Origin: JBGSUZ01 sp043770095
GTDB lineage: Bacteria > Bacillota > Clostridia > Peptostreptococcales > Acidaminobacteraceae
NCBI GenBank assembly: GCA_043770095.1
Contig: JAYVIR010000045.1
Location: 1 to 64,000 of the forward strand
Length of the DNA stretch: 64,000 nucleotides
Direction of reading: 5' to 3'
Below, in pieces: positions 51,602 through 60,145 of this stretch; within the stretch, counting starts at the first letter, position 1, and the number at the start of each line of letters is the position of its first letter. The position numbers and the translations under genes were made by a program. The notes below the pieces were generated by a model. The model ran no database searches. It was not told the origin of the DNA and saw only the letters and a list, made by a program, of their open reading frames with translations.

Positions 51602-52891
51602 TTAATAAACCAATTTCTTCTCAATAAGAGCAATACAGTCCACATTTGTCATCATTGCAAACAAATCCACCGCTTGAACTTTTTTGACTTCATACAAGCC
51701 ACTTTCGCAAATAGCGTTTAAGTCTCTTGCCATGATTGACGGTTTGCCCGAAATGTAAATCATTTTTTGTGGCGCAAGTTTGAGGATGGTTTCAATTTTC
51801 TCAGCGTCACAGCCTTTTTTGGTTGGTTCAATCATAAGCACATCTATAGGTGTGCCTTCTTCTAATAATTTTGGAATTTCAGTTGCACCCACCGCTGAAC
51901 TGGTTTTTTGCGCGAGGATTGCAGTGAGTACGTGATTTGCATCGTAAAGCTGAGCAACGGTTTCTTCGCCTTTTAGTCCTGCGAAGCCAAATATCGTCCG
52001 ATAAAACACTTCAGCCTGTAGTGAGTTCACAGGGAAATCCATTTGAGGGCTGATGGCAAATTCCACGTTCCCCATTTTATTAAGGATGGTTTCATCGCCT
52101 GATATGACTCTATTGTTTGGTCCCAAACAACGACTCGCTTTAAGGGTATTTTCATTGATGATGATGGATTTTATTTCAGGAACCGCTTCTAATAGGCGCT
52201 CCACCAAAATGCTGTCTTTTGGAATCTGTCTGCCGTTAAGCACAAACACCACCATTAAATCGCCTGTAACGTCACTCTCTCTGATCAAGATTTGACGAAT
52301 CAAACCTTTGTGAGAACCTTCGTCATAAGTCTGAATATTAAATTCGGTTATAAATTCTCTAATCACTTGATTGATTTTGATATGAGAGACATTTTGAAGC
52401 AGACAATCCTGAACATCAACCACTTTATGACTGCCTTTTTCGTGGAAGCCGAGCTTGATGCCTACATTTCCCTGACCCACCGTGTAAAGTGCCATGTTTC
52501 TATAACGAAGCGGCATTCTCATTCCTAGAATTGGCAAAACTTTAGTCTCTTTTAAGCCTTCAAATTGGCTGAGCGCATTCACTACGACGCCTTGTTTGAA
52601 AGACAATTGTCCTTTTTGGTAATCCATGTTCATAATTTGACAAACGCCGCACGTTCTAAAATACGGACAGACTGGCTCTGTTCTAAGCTTTGATGCCTGA
52701 ATAAGCTTCACGACTCTTCCCATCGCATAAGTTTTCTTTATGCCCGTGATTTTTACTTTGACAAAATCTCCGACAACGCCTCCGCCGACAAATATATTCA
52801 TGCCCTTATAGCTGCCAATCCCTTCGCCGCTATCGCCTAATTTTGTAATTTCCATTTCATAAAGTTGGTCCTTTTCTACAGACACAGTCAT
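51602..52891 (-). CDS. RlmD/RumA-type RNA methyltransferase homologue, probably catalytically inactive
   Basis: 429 residues. An N-terminal TRAM domain (about 5-62) and the [4Fe-4S] cysteines C75, C81, C84 (CPYFRTCGVC) with C163 are intact, as is the family's central domain and SPQMDFPVNSLQAEVFY (281-297). The methyltransferase core is damaged. The SAM-binding loop, normally like D-x-Y-x-G-x-G-T, reads LYDANHVL (315-322), with about 40 residues missing after it. DPPRKG is EPTKKG (355-360). The catalytic Cys in SCNPxTLARD is Gly382 in SGKPSIMARD. The reading frame is intact, so it looks maintained, not decayed. It may bind RNA without methylating it. GGAGG is 1 base from ATG 52891 but 7 from GTG 52885, the better start. 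Confidence 0.85.
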   Translation of the reverse strand: MTVSVEKDQLYEMEITKLGDSGEGIGSYKGMNIFVGGGVVGDFVKVKITGIKKTYAMGRVVKLIQASKLRTEPVCPYFRTCGVCQIMNMDYQKGQLSFKQGVVVNALSQFEGLKETKVLPILGMRMPLRYRNMALYTVGQGNVGIKLGFHEKGSHKVVDVQDCLLQNVSHIKINQVIREFITEFNIQTYDEGSHKGLIRQILIRESDVTGDLMVVFVLNGRQIPKDSILVERLLEAVPEIKSIIINENTLKASRCLGPNNRVISGDETILNKMGNVEFAISPQMDFPVNSLQAEVFYRTIFGFAGLKGEETVAQLYDANHVLTAILAQKTSSAVGATEIPKLLEEGTPIDVLMIEPTKKGCDAEKIETILKLAPQKMIYISGKPSIMARDLNAICESGLYEVKKVQAVDLFAMMTNVDCIALIEKKLVY

Positions 52892-52920
52892 TCCTCCAAT
52901 TCTCTTGTTTCACAAACGTA

Positions 52921-53053
52921 CCAATATATAAGTTGAATTAAAGATTCAACTTATTCCCTTAATGAAAGCGTTGTGCAAAGCGCTCTAATTGTGATATTTG
53001 TCGCTGGCTTCAAAGCGACAAATATCACAATTACTTTGTTCAACTTATATAGG
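52921..53053. repeat. 133-bp fold-back element with terminal inverted repeats
   Basis: The ends, CCAATATATAAGTTGAA (52921-52937) and TTCAACTTATATAGG (53039-53053), are inverted repeats. Inside are the 27-bp dyad at 52928-52954 and a perfect 19-bp hairpin (52987-53005 with 53014-53032) whose loop is GGCTTCAA. No open reading frame and no clear target duplication are present. The left half resembles the pflB leader; the hairpin core matches the tandem repeats at 29.7 kb. On the minus strand the hairpin could also end EAL-gene transcription. Confidence 0.8.
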
Positions 53054-53186
53054 CATCTTGAAGCCTCTAGTTTTTCCGTTATTTAAATAGTCTACATATT
53101 CTATCTGAAAACGAACCTTAACGCAAGCTTATCTCGATGTTGAGGTATTTTTGTAATTTCATTTTCTTGCTTTAAATCAACCACAA

Positions 53187-55043
53187 TTAGTTCGAATTTC
53201 CACAATTGTTTATTGGCTGCGGGGTAGAAAAATAATAGCCTTGAATCAAATAACAACCTAATTCTATAAGTGCGTCAAGTTGTTCTTTCGTTTCCACCCC
53301 TTCCGCAACAACAGCAACTTCGTATAGATTCGCAAGTTGAATGATTGCTTTGATTAAGGCTTTCACCTTTTTACTCTCATTAATTTGATCAATAAAAGAC
53401 TTGTCAATTTTTAATTCACTTAAATCCATTTTGGCAAAATAACTTAAAGAAGAATAACCTGTTCCAAAATCATCTAAAGATATTCCTATACCAAAAGCTT
53501 TAAGGGGTACAATTACCGACTGAGCAATATCAAAACCTTCAATCATAATCTCTTCAGTAATTTCTAACATAATACAATTTGGAAATATATCCCGTTTAAT
53601 TATTTCTTCAACGATAAACACGTTGAAGCTTTTTGTCATGAAATGGGATGGTGAAATATTAATTGAAACGACAATATGCTTGCCATATAAATTCAATAAA
53701 GCTGCAACATCATCTAGAATCATTCTGATCATCATATTTCCAAAACTGACTGCCAGATTATTTTTTTCAATTATAGAGATAAATACAATAGGAGATATTT
53801 CTCCATGAAGCTTTGAATGCCATCTCGCTAAAGCTTCTACACCGTAAACCTTGCCCGTCAGCACATCTATTTTTTCTTGATAGACCACTTGGAACTCACA
53901 ATTTTCAATGGCATTTTTAATGGCGTCTTTTATCTCTAAATCAAATATCGTTTGCTGTTCAATTTCTTTATTATAGGCTACAAGATGAATATTTTTTAAA
54001 TTTTTTGAATATTCCAAAGCAATCATTGCATTTTGATAACACCTTTCAATAGGCCAATCATCCGCATTATAATGTGCATAAGAGGAATAAAACTCAATCG
54101 TTTGATCTATACCATTCAATCGTAATTCTCGATCCAGTATTTTTAGCGTATTATTTATGTGAATCTCGATGATGCTTTCAGAAAATGTTTCAATCCACAC
54201 TGCAAATTCTGAGGCGCCTACTCTTGCAATCTTATTATTTTCGATATATATTTCAGTTAATATATCTGCTATGCTGATCAATAGATTATTTCCAAATTCA
54301 TTGCTATTGATGGAATTCAACATTTTAAGATCCTTTACTTCAATAAGCAATATAACACCTTGGATATTTTTTTTTGAATCGCCTAATAGCGTCTCTATAA
54401 ATTTTATTCGATTTGGTAATTTTGTTAATGGGTCATAATAAGCTAACTTAAAAACATGTTCAACACTCACTTCTAATTGATCAATATTCTCAAGTAAGTG
54501 AGACTTCATTCCGTTAATTGTTAAATATATGACAATCAAACTCAGGAGATAGGTTCCTAAATGGATTAGCCATTCACCCAAGCTATTCAAATGATTATCA
54601 TAACCTGAAAATTTGATGAACCCAGTCATCATCGCAACTATTATGATGACAACGTATAACGTTGTCACACATGAAATAAGAATGCTTTTTTGCTTTGATA
54701 ACAAAGTAGTTCCAACGACATTCGCCAATATGAACAGATAAAAACTCGATCCAACAAAAGCACGATCTAACATAATGATCATCCCTAAAATTACGGTTAT
54801 CAAGATAACGATATTAATTTTAAGTGATGTCGATACTTGATCCTTTAAAGCATAAAGTACTGTCATACTCAGTCCTATACAAGCATCGAGGCAAGAAAAG
54901 AAATAAGATATGTGAGTTGAGTATAATAAATAACTACTTATGAATGAGATTATCGCTCCAAAAAAAATGACACTTTCAAATATGTTCTTATTCTTATCCA
55001 AAACTAATTGATCAAAGTCATTTCTCTTCATTTCACACACCAT
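53187..55043 (-). CDS. Membrane cyclic-di-GMP phosphodiesterase with degenerate GGDEF and EAL domains
   Basis: 618 residues. Six membrane segments fill about residues 22-185. A GGDEF domain (about 200-345) has the signature changed to GASEF (IARVGASEFAVW), so it should not make cyclic-di-GMP. The EAL domain (about 365-610) has the catalytic and metal-binding motifs: YGVEALARWHS, EITEEIMIEG, LDDFGTGYSSLSYF, LKIDKSFI, VAEGVET and YYFSTPQP. It should hydrolyse cyclic-di-GMP. Start is uncertain: ATG 55043 or, four codons later, 55031; neither has a strong ribosome binding site. Confidence 0.92.
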   Translation of the reverse strand: MVCEMKRNDFDQLVLDKNKNIFESVIFFGAIISFISSYLLYSTHISYFFSCLDACIGLSMTVLYALKDQVSTSLKINIVILITVILGMIIMLDRAFVGSSFYLFILANVVGTTLLSKQKSILISCVTTLYVVIIIVAMMTGFIKFSGYDNHLNSLGEWLIHLGTYLLSLIVIYLTINGMKSHLLENIDQLEVSVEHVFKLAYYDPLTKLPNRIKFIETLLGDSKKNIQGVILLIEVKDLKMLNSINSNEFGNNLLISIADILTEIYIENNKIARVGASEFAVWIETFSESIIEIHINNTLKILDRELRLNGIDQTIEFYSSYAHYNADDWPIERCYQNAMIALEYSKNLKNIHLVAYNKEIEQQTIFDLEIKDAIKNAIENCEFQVVYQEKIDVLTGKVYGVEALARWHSKLHGEISPIVFISIIEKNNLAVSFGNMMIRMILDDVAALLNLYGKHIVVSINISPSHFMTKSFNVFIVEEIIKRDIFPNCIMLEITEEIMIEGFDIAQSVIVPLKAFGIGISLDDFGTGYSSLSYFAKMDLSELKIDKSFIDQINESKKVKALIKAIIQLANLYEVAVVAEGVETKEQLDALIELGCYLIQGYYFSTPQPINNCGNSN

Positions 55044-55163
55044 CTTTCAATTTAAATTTGATGTTTAAAAAACTGTTAAAATCAGTGCGAAATTTGTGCT
55101 TTCAAATATTTTACCCACTTAATTAATGCTTGAAACGAATCACCAAAAGAAAGGACATCCACT

Positions 55164-55916
55164 ATGATTGAAAATCCATTTGACCAATATATCCGCTCCA
55201 TCACCCTAAACCGAAGTAAAATCAATGAATGGAACTGTTACCCCTTCATGCTGAGAGCCGTAAAAGCATTAGACCAAATCAATTTCCACCCAAATGTGAC
55301 TTTCTTCGTCGGTGAAAACGGCAGCGGCAAGTCAACTTTGCTTGAAGCCATTGCGTCCTCTTTCGGTTTCAACCCCGAAGGTGGTACTCAGAATTTAAAT
55401 TTTGCGACAGAAGAAACGCATTCTGTTTTATACCAATATCTAACACTATCAAAAGGCATGCAGCGTCCGAAAGACGGCTTTTTCTTAAGAGCTGAAAGTT
55501 TTTACAATGTCGCTACGAAGATCGATGAACTTGACCGTGAAAAAAGTCCTAGCAGCAGAATCATCGACTCATACGGGGGCAGATCACTCCATCAGCAGTC
55601 TCACGGAGAATCATTCATGTCACTTCTGCTTCATCGATTTAGCGGTCGCGGCCTTTATATTTTAGATGAGCCCGAGGCGGCGCTTTCTCCCATGAGGCAA
55701 ATGGCAATGCTTTCAAGACTGCATGACTTGGTAGGTGACAATTCTCAGTTCATCATCGCCACCCATTCGCCAATTATCCTCTCTTACCCCTACGCCACTA
55801 TTTACAACGTGGATGACGACTTTAAGCCTATTGCTTATAAAGACACGGAGCACTATCAAATTACCCAGCAGTTTTTGAACAATCCCGAGGGGATGTTAAA
55901 AATTTTGTTGGACTAG
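55164..55916 (+). CDS. AAA/ABC-like ATPase
   Basis: 250 residues, one nucleotide-binding domain. Walker A is FFVGENGSGKSTLLEAIA near residue 50. A signature-like stretch QQSHGESFMSLLLHRF stands where ABC proteins have LSGGE. Walker B is GLYILDEPEAALSPMRQMAM, and a His switch is in FIIATHSPIIL. This is the single-domain AAA_21-like type, usually annotated AAA family ATPase, with no known function. There is no permease or binding protein next to it. ATG 55164 follows AAAGGACATCC. It is divergent from the EAL gene and precedes the ABC-F leader. Confidence 0.85.
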   Translation: MIENPFDQYIRSITLNRSKINEWNCYPFMLRAVKALDQINFHPNVTFFVGENGSGKSTLLEAIASSFGFNPEGGTQNLNFATEETHSVLYQYLTLSKGMQRPKDGFFLRAESFYNVATKIDELDREKSPSSRIIDSYGGRSLHQQSHGESFMSLLLHRFSGRGLYILDEPEAALSPMRQMAMLSRLHDLVGDNSQFIIATHSPIILSYPYATIYNVDDDFKPIAYKDTEHYQITQQFLNNPEGMLKILLD

Positions 55917-55929
55917 GGATTAAAGTTGA

Positions 55930-55958
55930 TTGAAATTCGTCTGCAAAAATGTTATGCT
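55930..55958 (+). promoter_or_regulatory. Promoter of the ABC-F gene
   Basis: -35 TTGAAA, 17-bp spacer, extended -10 TGTTATGCT (-10 hexamer TATGCT, 55953-55958). The start point near 55965 gives a leader of about 150 nt. Confidence 0.7.
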
Positions 55959-55964
55959 ACCTAC

Positions 55965-56115
55965 GGTAAACCAATTAAAATATATGACTAGTATGAGTTG
56001 AATCTTTCATTCGACTCATTTAATAAAATTGAATTTAAAATGCGATTGGGAGATAATATACTGAAGAGCTTATTTTTTTATAAGCTCTTTTTTGATGATA
56101 AAGAGAGGTAATAAT
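55965..56115 (+). promoter_or_regulatory. ABC-F leader with dyad, short ORFs and terminator
   Basis: The leader holds: a 5-codon ORF, MTSMS (55984-56001); the 27-bp dyad at 55993-56019 (arms ATGAGTTGAAT/ATTCGACTCAT) that overlaps it; a 23-codon ORF (56040-56111) starting MRLGDNILKS; and an intrinsic terminator, AGAGCTTAT/ATAAGCTCT followed by six T (about 56066-56091). The ABC-F start lies 25 bases past the terminator. Neither short ORF has a strong ribosome binding site. The layout fits the transcription attenuation known for antibiotic-induced ABC-F genes. Confidence 0.7.
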
Positions 56116-57855
56116 ATGATAAGATTGGATAATTTATCCTACTCATTTCCACAAAAAGATCTTTATAACAAGATTTCATTCACATTAGAAGAGGGTCAAC
56201 ATTGTGCTTTCATAGGCACTAGCGGCAGCGGCAAGAGCACGCTGATCGAGATCATTATGGACCCAGAAAACTATATGTATGACGGAAAGTTAGAAATCAA
56301 CCACGGTTGCAGAATTGGTTATGTCAGTCAGTTCTCACAACTAGACAAAGTAAACAACGTTACCGTTTTCGAATATATTGGCGAAAAATTTATTAAACTC
56401 CAAAATAAAATAGCCTCTATTTGTACTGAAATGGAAACCGCTTCAGACATTGAAACCCTACTCGAAGAATACCAAGAAGCTTTAGACGCATTCGAGGCCA
56501 TTGGCGGAGATGATTTCGAAAGCAACATTAATAAGAAGCTAAATCTTGCGAGCCTCATTAAACACAAAGATCTTATGGTCTCTGAACTGAGTGGCGGCGA
56601 ATTTAAACTCATCCAAGCGATTAAAGAAATGCTCAATAGCCCAGACGTCATGATTATGGACGAGCCCGATGTGTTCTTAGATTTCGAAAATCTCAATGCG
56701 CTTAAAAACCTCATCAATTCTCACAAAGGCATCATGCTCATCATCACGCACAACCGCTATTTGCTCAATCATTGTTTTAACAAAATAGTGCACCTTGAAA
56801 ACATGGAGCTTCAAGAGTTCGATGGCAGATATATCGATTATAACTTCTCACTGCTTCAAAGTAAGATCGAGTTACAAGAACTTGCTATTGCGGATACTGA
56901 AGAAATTGAGAGAAACGACATCTTAATTGATAAACTAAGGATTATTGCAACCAACAATTCTGAATCCACTAGAGGCAAATATCTAAAGGCAAGAGTCAAA
57001 CTTCAAGAAAGACTCGAAGCACGTAGAATTAAGACGCCGTTTGTAGAGATTAAACAACCCAATATCCGTTTGGTTACCAATAATGAAATTGAAGAAACAG
57101 TTGCCTTAACAGTCAATAATTACAGTGTTTCCTTTGATGAATTGCTTTTAGAAAACGTTAACTTTGAGATTAAGTCAAATGACAAAGTCGCCATTATCGG
57201 TGCAAACGGCACTGGGAAAACGACGCTTCTCAGAGAAATCTTTAAAAATAATAAGCCTTCTATCGAGATCCACGAAAATGTTGAAGTGGCTTATTTGTCT
57301 CAGCTTCAAGGCGAAATGCTCAATGAGTCTAATACCATTCTTGAAGAGTTCTTCGACGCTGGGTTTAAAAATTACCATGAAATTAGAGCCTATATTTCGG
57401 GCTATGGTTTTGATGAAACGGTTATTGATCAAAAGATTGCCTCTTTATCTGGCGGCGAAAAAAACATACTGCAATTGGCTAAAGTTTCTGCCAGTAAAGC
57501 AAACCTGCTGCTGCTCGATGAGCCTACCAGTCATTTGGACACCTATTCTCAAATTGCACTCGAAAAAGCCATTGAAGAGTATAAAGGCGCCATTCTCATG
57601 ATTTCCCACGATTTCTACTCGATCGTAAACTGCATGGATTATGTTCTCATCATTGAAGATAAGACCATCCGAAAAATTACCATGCGTAAATTTAGAAAGA
57701 TGATTTATGCGAGCCATTTTGATAGAGACTATTTAGAAATTGAACAAAACAAAAAAGCCGTTGAAACCAAAATAGCCATGGCTTTAGTCGATGTTGATTT
57801 TGAGCTTGCAAAAGTTTTGTCTGAAGAGTTGGAAGCGCTGAATAAGTTGCTTTAG
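56116..57855 (+). CDS. ABC-F family ATPase (ribosome-protection type)
   Basis: 579 residues, two ABC domains and no membrane segment. Domain 1 has Walker A GTSGSGKSTLIEII, LSGGEFKLIQAIKEM and Walker B VMIMDEPDVFLDFENL. Domain 2 has GANGTGKTTLLREI, LSGGEKNILQLAK and LLLLDEPTSHLDTYS. The linker of about 85 residues (about 225-310) is rich in charged helix, as in proteins that reach into the ribosome. Members include housekeeping translation factors (EttA type) and antibiotic-resistance proteins (Msr, Vga, Lsa, VmlR). ATG 56116 follows AGAGAGG at 8 nt. The attenuator in the leader favours an inducible resistance role, but the substrate drug cannot be read. Confidence 0.9.
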   Translation: MIRLDNLSYSFPQKDLYNKISFTLEEGQHCAFIGTSGSGKSTLIEIIMDPENYMYDGKLEINHGCRIGYVSQFSQLDKVNNVTVFEYIGEKFIKLQNKIASICTEMETASDIETLLEEYQEALDAFEAIGGDDFESNINKKLNLASLIKHKDLMVSELSGGEFKLIQAIKEMLNSPDVMIMDEPDVFLDFENLNALKNLINSHKGIMLIITHNRYLLNHCFNKIVHLENMELQEFDGRYIDYNFSLLQSKIELQELAIADTEEIERNDILIDKLRIIATNNSESTRGKYLKARVKLQERLEARRIKTPFVEIKQPNIRLVTNNEIEETVALTVNNYSVSFDELLLENVNFEIKSNDKVAIIGANGTGKTTLLREIFKNNKPSIEIHENVEVAYLSQLQGEMLNESNTILEEFFDAGFKNYHEIRAYISGYGFDETVIDQKIASLSGGEKNILQLAKVSASKANLLLLDEPTSHLDTYSQIALEKAIEEYKGAILMISHDFYSIVNCMDYVLIIEDKTIRKITMRKFRKMIYASHFDRDYLEIEQNKKAVETKIAMALVDVDFELAKVLSEELEALNKLL

Positions 57856-57911
57856 AATCCTATATTTTCACCATAACAAACTTAATGAAACACATTTTTC
57901 AAACACAAAAC

Positions 57912-57941
57912 TCCCTGATATCATGTATCAGGGATTTTTTT
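57912..57941 (+). terminator. Terminator after the ABC-F gene
   Basis: 9-bp stem TCCCTGATA/TATCAGGGA with a 5-nt loop, followed by T7. It lies between convergent genes. Confidence 0.9.
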
Positions 57942-57981
57942 ATCTATATCTCAATTAAATTTTGACTAAAACAATCAGCCT

Positions 57982-59523
57982 TTAACCCAATTTCATTTTC
58001 TTAAGCACACCATTTCTCACAGTCACCCAAGTCTCTAACTTAAAGGCTTCTAGCACCGCAGCGTAAGTAATGAGTCCAAGACCCGTTCCTACTACAATCA
58101 AAACCATCGCCTGCATTTTGCCATGAAGGTGAAGTTGATTGACGCCTATGCCCACGATAAAAAGTATACCTGTCATAATAATCGTTGCCAAACAAATCAG
58201 CCACGTTTCGCTCATCATTTTCCGACCGCCAAAGCGCCCAATCTTCTGACGCAGTTGCCAAAAGAGGTATAAACTTGTCGCAGTGATTGAGAAACTGGTT
58301 GCAAGTGCAAGACCTACTGGTCCTAAATACTTGATAAGAATAATGTCTAAAGCGACATTGATGACCAGCGTAAAAATGCCGTTACGCATTGGCGTTGTGG
58401 TATCCTGCAGCGCAAAATAGGCTTTTACAATCATTTCTCTAAGTCCGACTCCAATCATTCCCACCGCATAAGCGCAAAGCACATAGGCCGTCATGGTCGT
58501 ATCTTTAGCCGTAAATGCGCCTCTTTCAAACAAAATTTCGACCACTTCACGACTGTAAAAAATAGTAATCACAGTAAGTGGAATGGTCACTAAGATAATC
58601 AAGTTGATTGACTTCATAAATGCCCTTTTAAATTCAGGAATTTTTCCACCCACTGAATAGTTGGTCATCAGAGAAAAAAGCACCGTTCCTAAGCTGACGG
58701 CAAAAATACCGTTGGTAAAAGTCGTCAATTTAAACGCATTGTTTAAGTAAGTAATATTTCCCGCTGGCAGTGTAGAAGCCATGGTTTTGTCAACAATCGT
58801 ATTGACCTGACCTACCAACGTCGCAAGAATCATTGGCATGATCACATAGAAGAATTCTTTAAACGATTCAGGCGATGGTGCTTCTGCTGTCTTTAGCGTT
58901 AGCCCTTGCTTCCTCGCATAAAACCACTGCATAAAGAAGTCAATGGAAAGACCAATCATCACCCCGATAATCATTAAAGTAATACTGTCTTTGGGACTAA
59001 TCACAACGAATCCCATGACTACAAGGTTAATGACCACGGTGTTAATAGAAGAAATTTGGTAGCGTCCCTCTGCTCGGTGGTATGCTCTAAGAACAGACGC
59101 CGCACCTACAAAGATAATGTTCGGCATTAACAACCTTGTGCAGAAAACCAATAATTTAAAATCTTCACCTGAATAGCCCACTGCAATGACGCGAATAATT
59201 TGAGGCATGAAGTACCAGCCAAGAAGTGTGAATACCACGGACATGGCAGTCACATAACCCATCAGGCGAAGGGTAAATCCATGCGCCTTCTCCCGTGATT
59301 CTTTTTCAGCCAGTTTGCAATAAATCGGCACAAAACCTGTTGCCACAGCGGACGTGACAATGGCAAATAAAAGAACGGGAATGTCCTGTGACATGATAAA
59401 AATATCGTTCAACCTAGTCGCACCATATTTATATGCCACCATAATGTCTCTTACAAATCCAAGTATTTTTGAAAAAAAGGTTAAAATAAATAACCCAACT
59501 GCTGCTTTTGCGGTTTTTGACAT
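57982..59523 (-). CDS. murJ: Lipid II flippase MurJ
   Basis: 513 residues with about 14 membrane segments of the MviN/MurJ (MOP) family. It flips lipid-linked peptidoglycan precursor to the outer face. It begins KTAKAAVGLFILTFFSKILGFVRDIMVAYKYGATRLNDIFIMS, the family's TM1-TM2 signature, and includes PVLLFAIVTSAVATGFVPIYCKL and NTIVDKTMASTLPAGNITYLNNAFKL, where the family has conserved charged residues. Upstream is GAGAGTAGG. Some Firmicutes carry several paralogues, so it may be specialised; I cannot tell. Confidence 0.92.
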   Translation of the reverse strand: MSKTAKAAVGLFILTFFSKILGFVRDIMVAYKYGATRLNDIFIMSQDIPVLLFAIVTSAVATGFVPIYCKLAEKESREKAHGFTLRLMGYVTAMSVVFTLLGWYFMPQIIRVIAVGYSGEDFKLLVFCTRLLMPNIIFVGAASVLRAYHRAEGRYQISSINTVVINLVVMGFVVISPKDSITLMIIGVMIGLSIDFFMQWFYARKQGLTLKTAEAPSPESFKEFFYVIMPMILATLVGQVNTIVDKTMASTLPAGNITYLNNAFKLTTFTNGIFAVSLGTVLFSLMTNYSVGGKIPEFKRAFMKSINLIILVTIPLTVITIFYSREVVEILFERGAFTAKDTTMTAYVLCAYAVGMIGVGLREMIVKAYFALQDTTTPMRNGIFTLVINVALDIILIKYLGPVGLALATSFSITATSLYLFWQLRQKIGRFGGRKMMSETWLICLATIIMTGILFIVGIGVNQLHLHGKMQAMVLIVVGTGLGLITYAAVLEAFKLETWVTVRNGVLKKMKLG

Positions 59524-59727
59524 AAAAATTTACCTACTCTCAACGAACTATAATAGACCTATTTTATCAAAATTAACGGCTTCGTGATAGTACTTATAAA
59601 GGATATGACATTACTGTATTATCACCGAATTTTCTGATTTTAGCACATTCTAGTCTTGTTTTAAGAACCAATATTGGTATAAACTGTAGGTGTCATGACA
59701 ATCGCTTTAATTTTTAGGAGGCTCACT

Positions 59728-59955
59728 ATGAAAAAACACATTTTAAAGCCACTTCTTATCTTAACTTTATTCATGAGTACATCCACTTTTACATATGCAC
59801 AGCCAAATTACATGAATGAACCGTTGGTTCACGTGATCACAGATGAAATACCCACTCAAAACGATGAAAACTCCGTTGGCATATTACTGACTTTGGTTGC
59901 AATTGCAATGCTCATATCTTTAAAGGCGGTTTCAAATCATAACGATTCGCAGTAA
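59728..59955 (+). CDS. Small exported protein with C-terminal hydrophobic segment
   Basis: 75 residues. A signal peptide (MKKHILKPLLILTLFMSTSTFTYA) is followed by a short polar part and a hydrophobic helix near the C-terminus (VGILLTLVAIAMLISLKAV). I do not recognise it. ATG 59728 follows AGGAGGCTCACT, a strong ribosome binding site, which supports it as a real gene. It stands alone between murJ (divergent) and the YfcC transporter. Confidence 0.65.
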   Translation: MKKHILKPLLILTLFMSTSTFTYAQPNYMNEPLVHVITDEIPTQNDENSVGILLTLVAIAMLISLKAVSNHNDSQ

Positions 59956-60145
59956 GTAACTTATGACAGGATATGCTTATGCATACACCGTATAATTATT
60001 CGCAAATCTTAACTCTTATTCACATCTGCATAAAACCATAGAAACATAGCCCAATAAACGTTATGCTTAAACCATACGTTTGAAGCATTTCAGCCCATAA
60101 TTCTATGCGTCGAAATGTTTCTCTATTTTATTGGAGGTATTATTT

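Noticed and set aside
53050..53086. Hairpin AGGC-ATCTTGA-AGCCT followed by TTTTT on the plus strand
   Set aside because: No plus-strand gene ends here; the stem is only 4-5 bp. A chance structure is more likely than a terminator.
55984..56001. The MTSMS short ORF as a proven leader peptide
   Set aside because: It has no visible ribosome binding site; it is only mentioned as part of the leader layout.
59966..60000. Possible ArgR-type operator (TATGCTTATGCATA) ahead of the YfcC transporter
   Set aside because: It matches the ARG box poorly and no promoter could be placed around it; the symmetry is weak.
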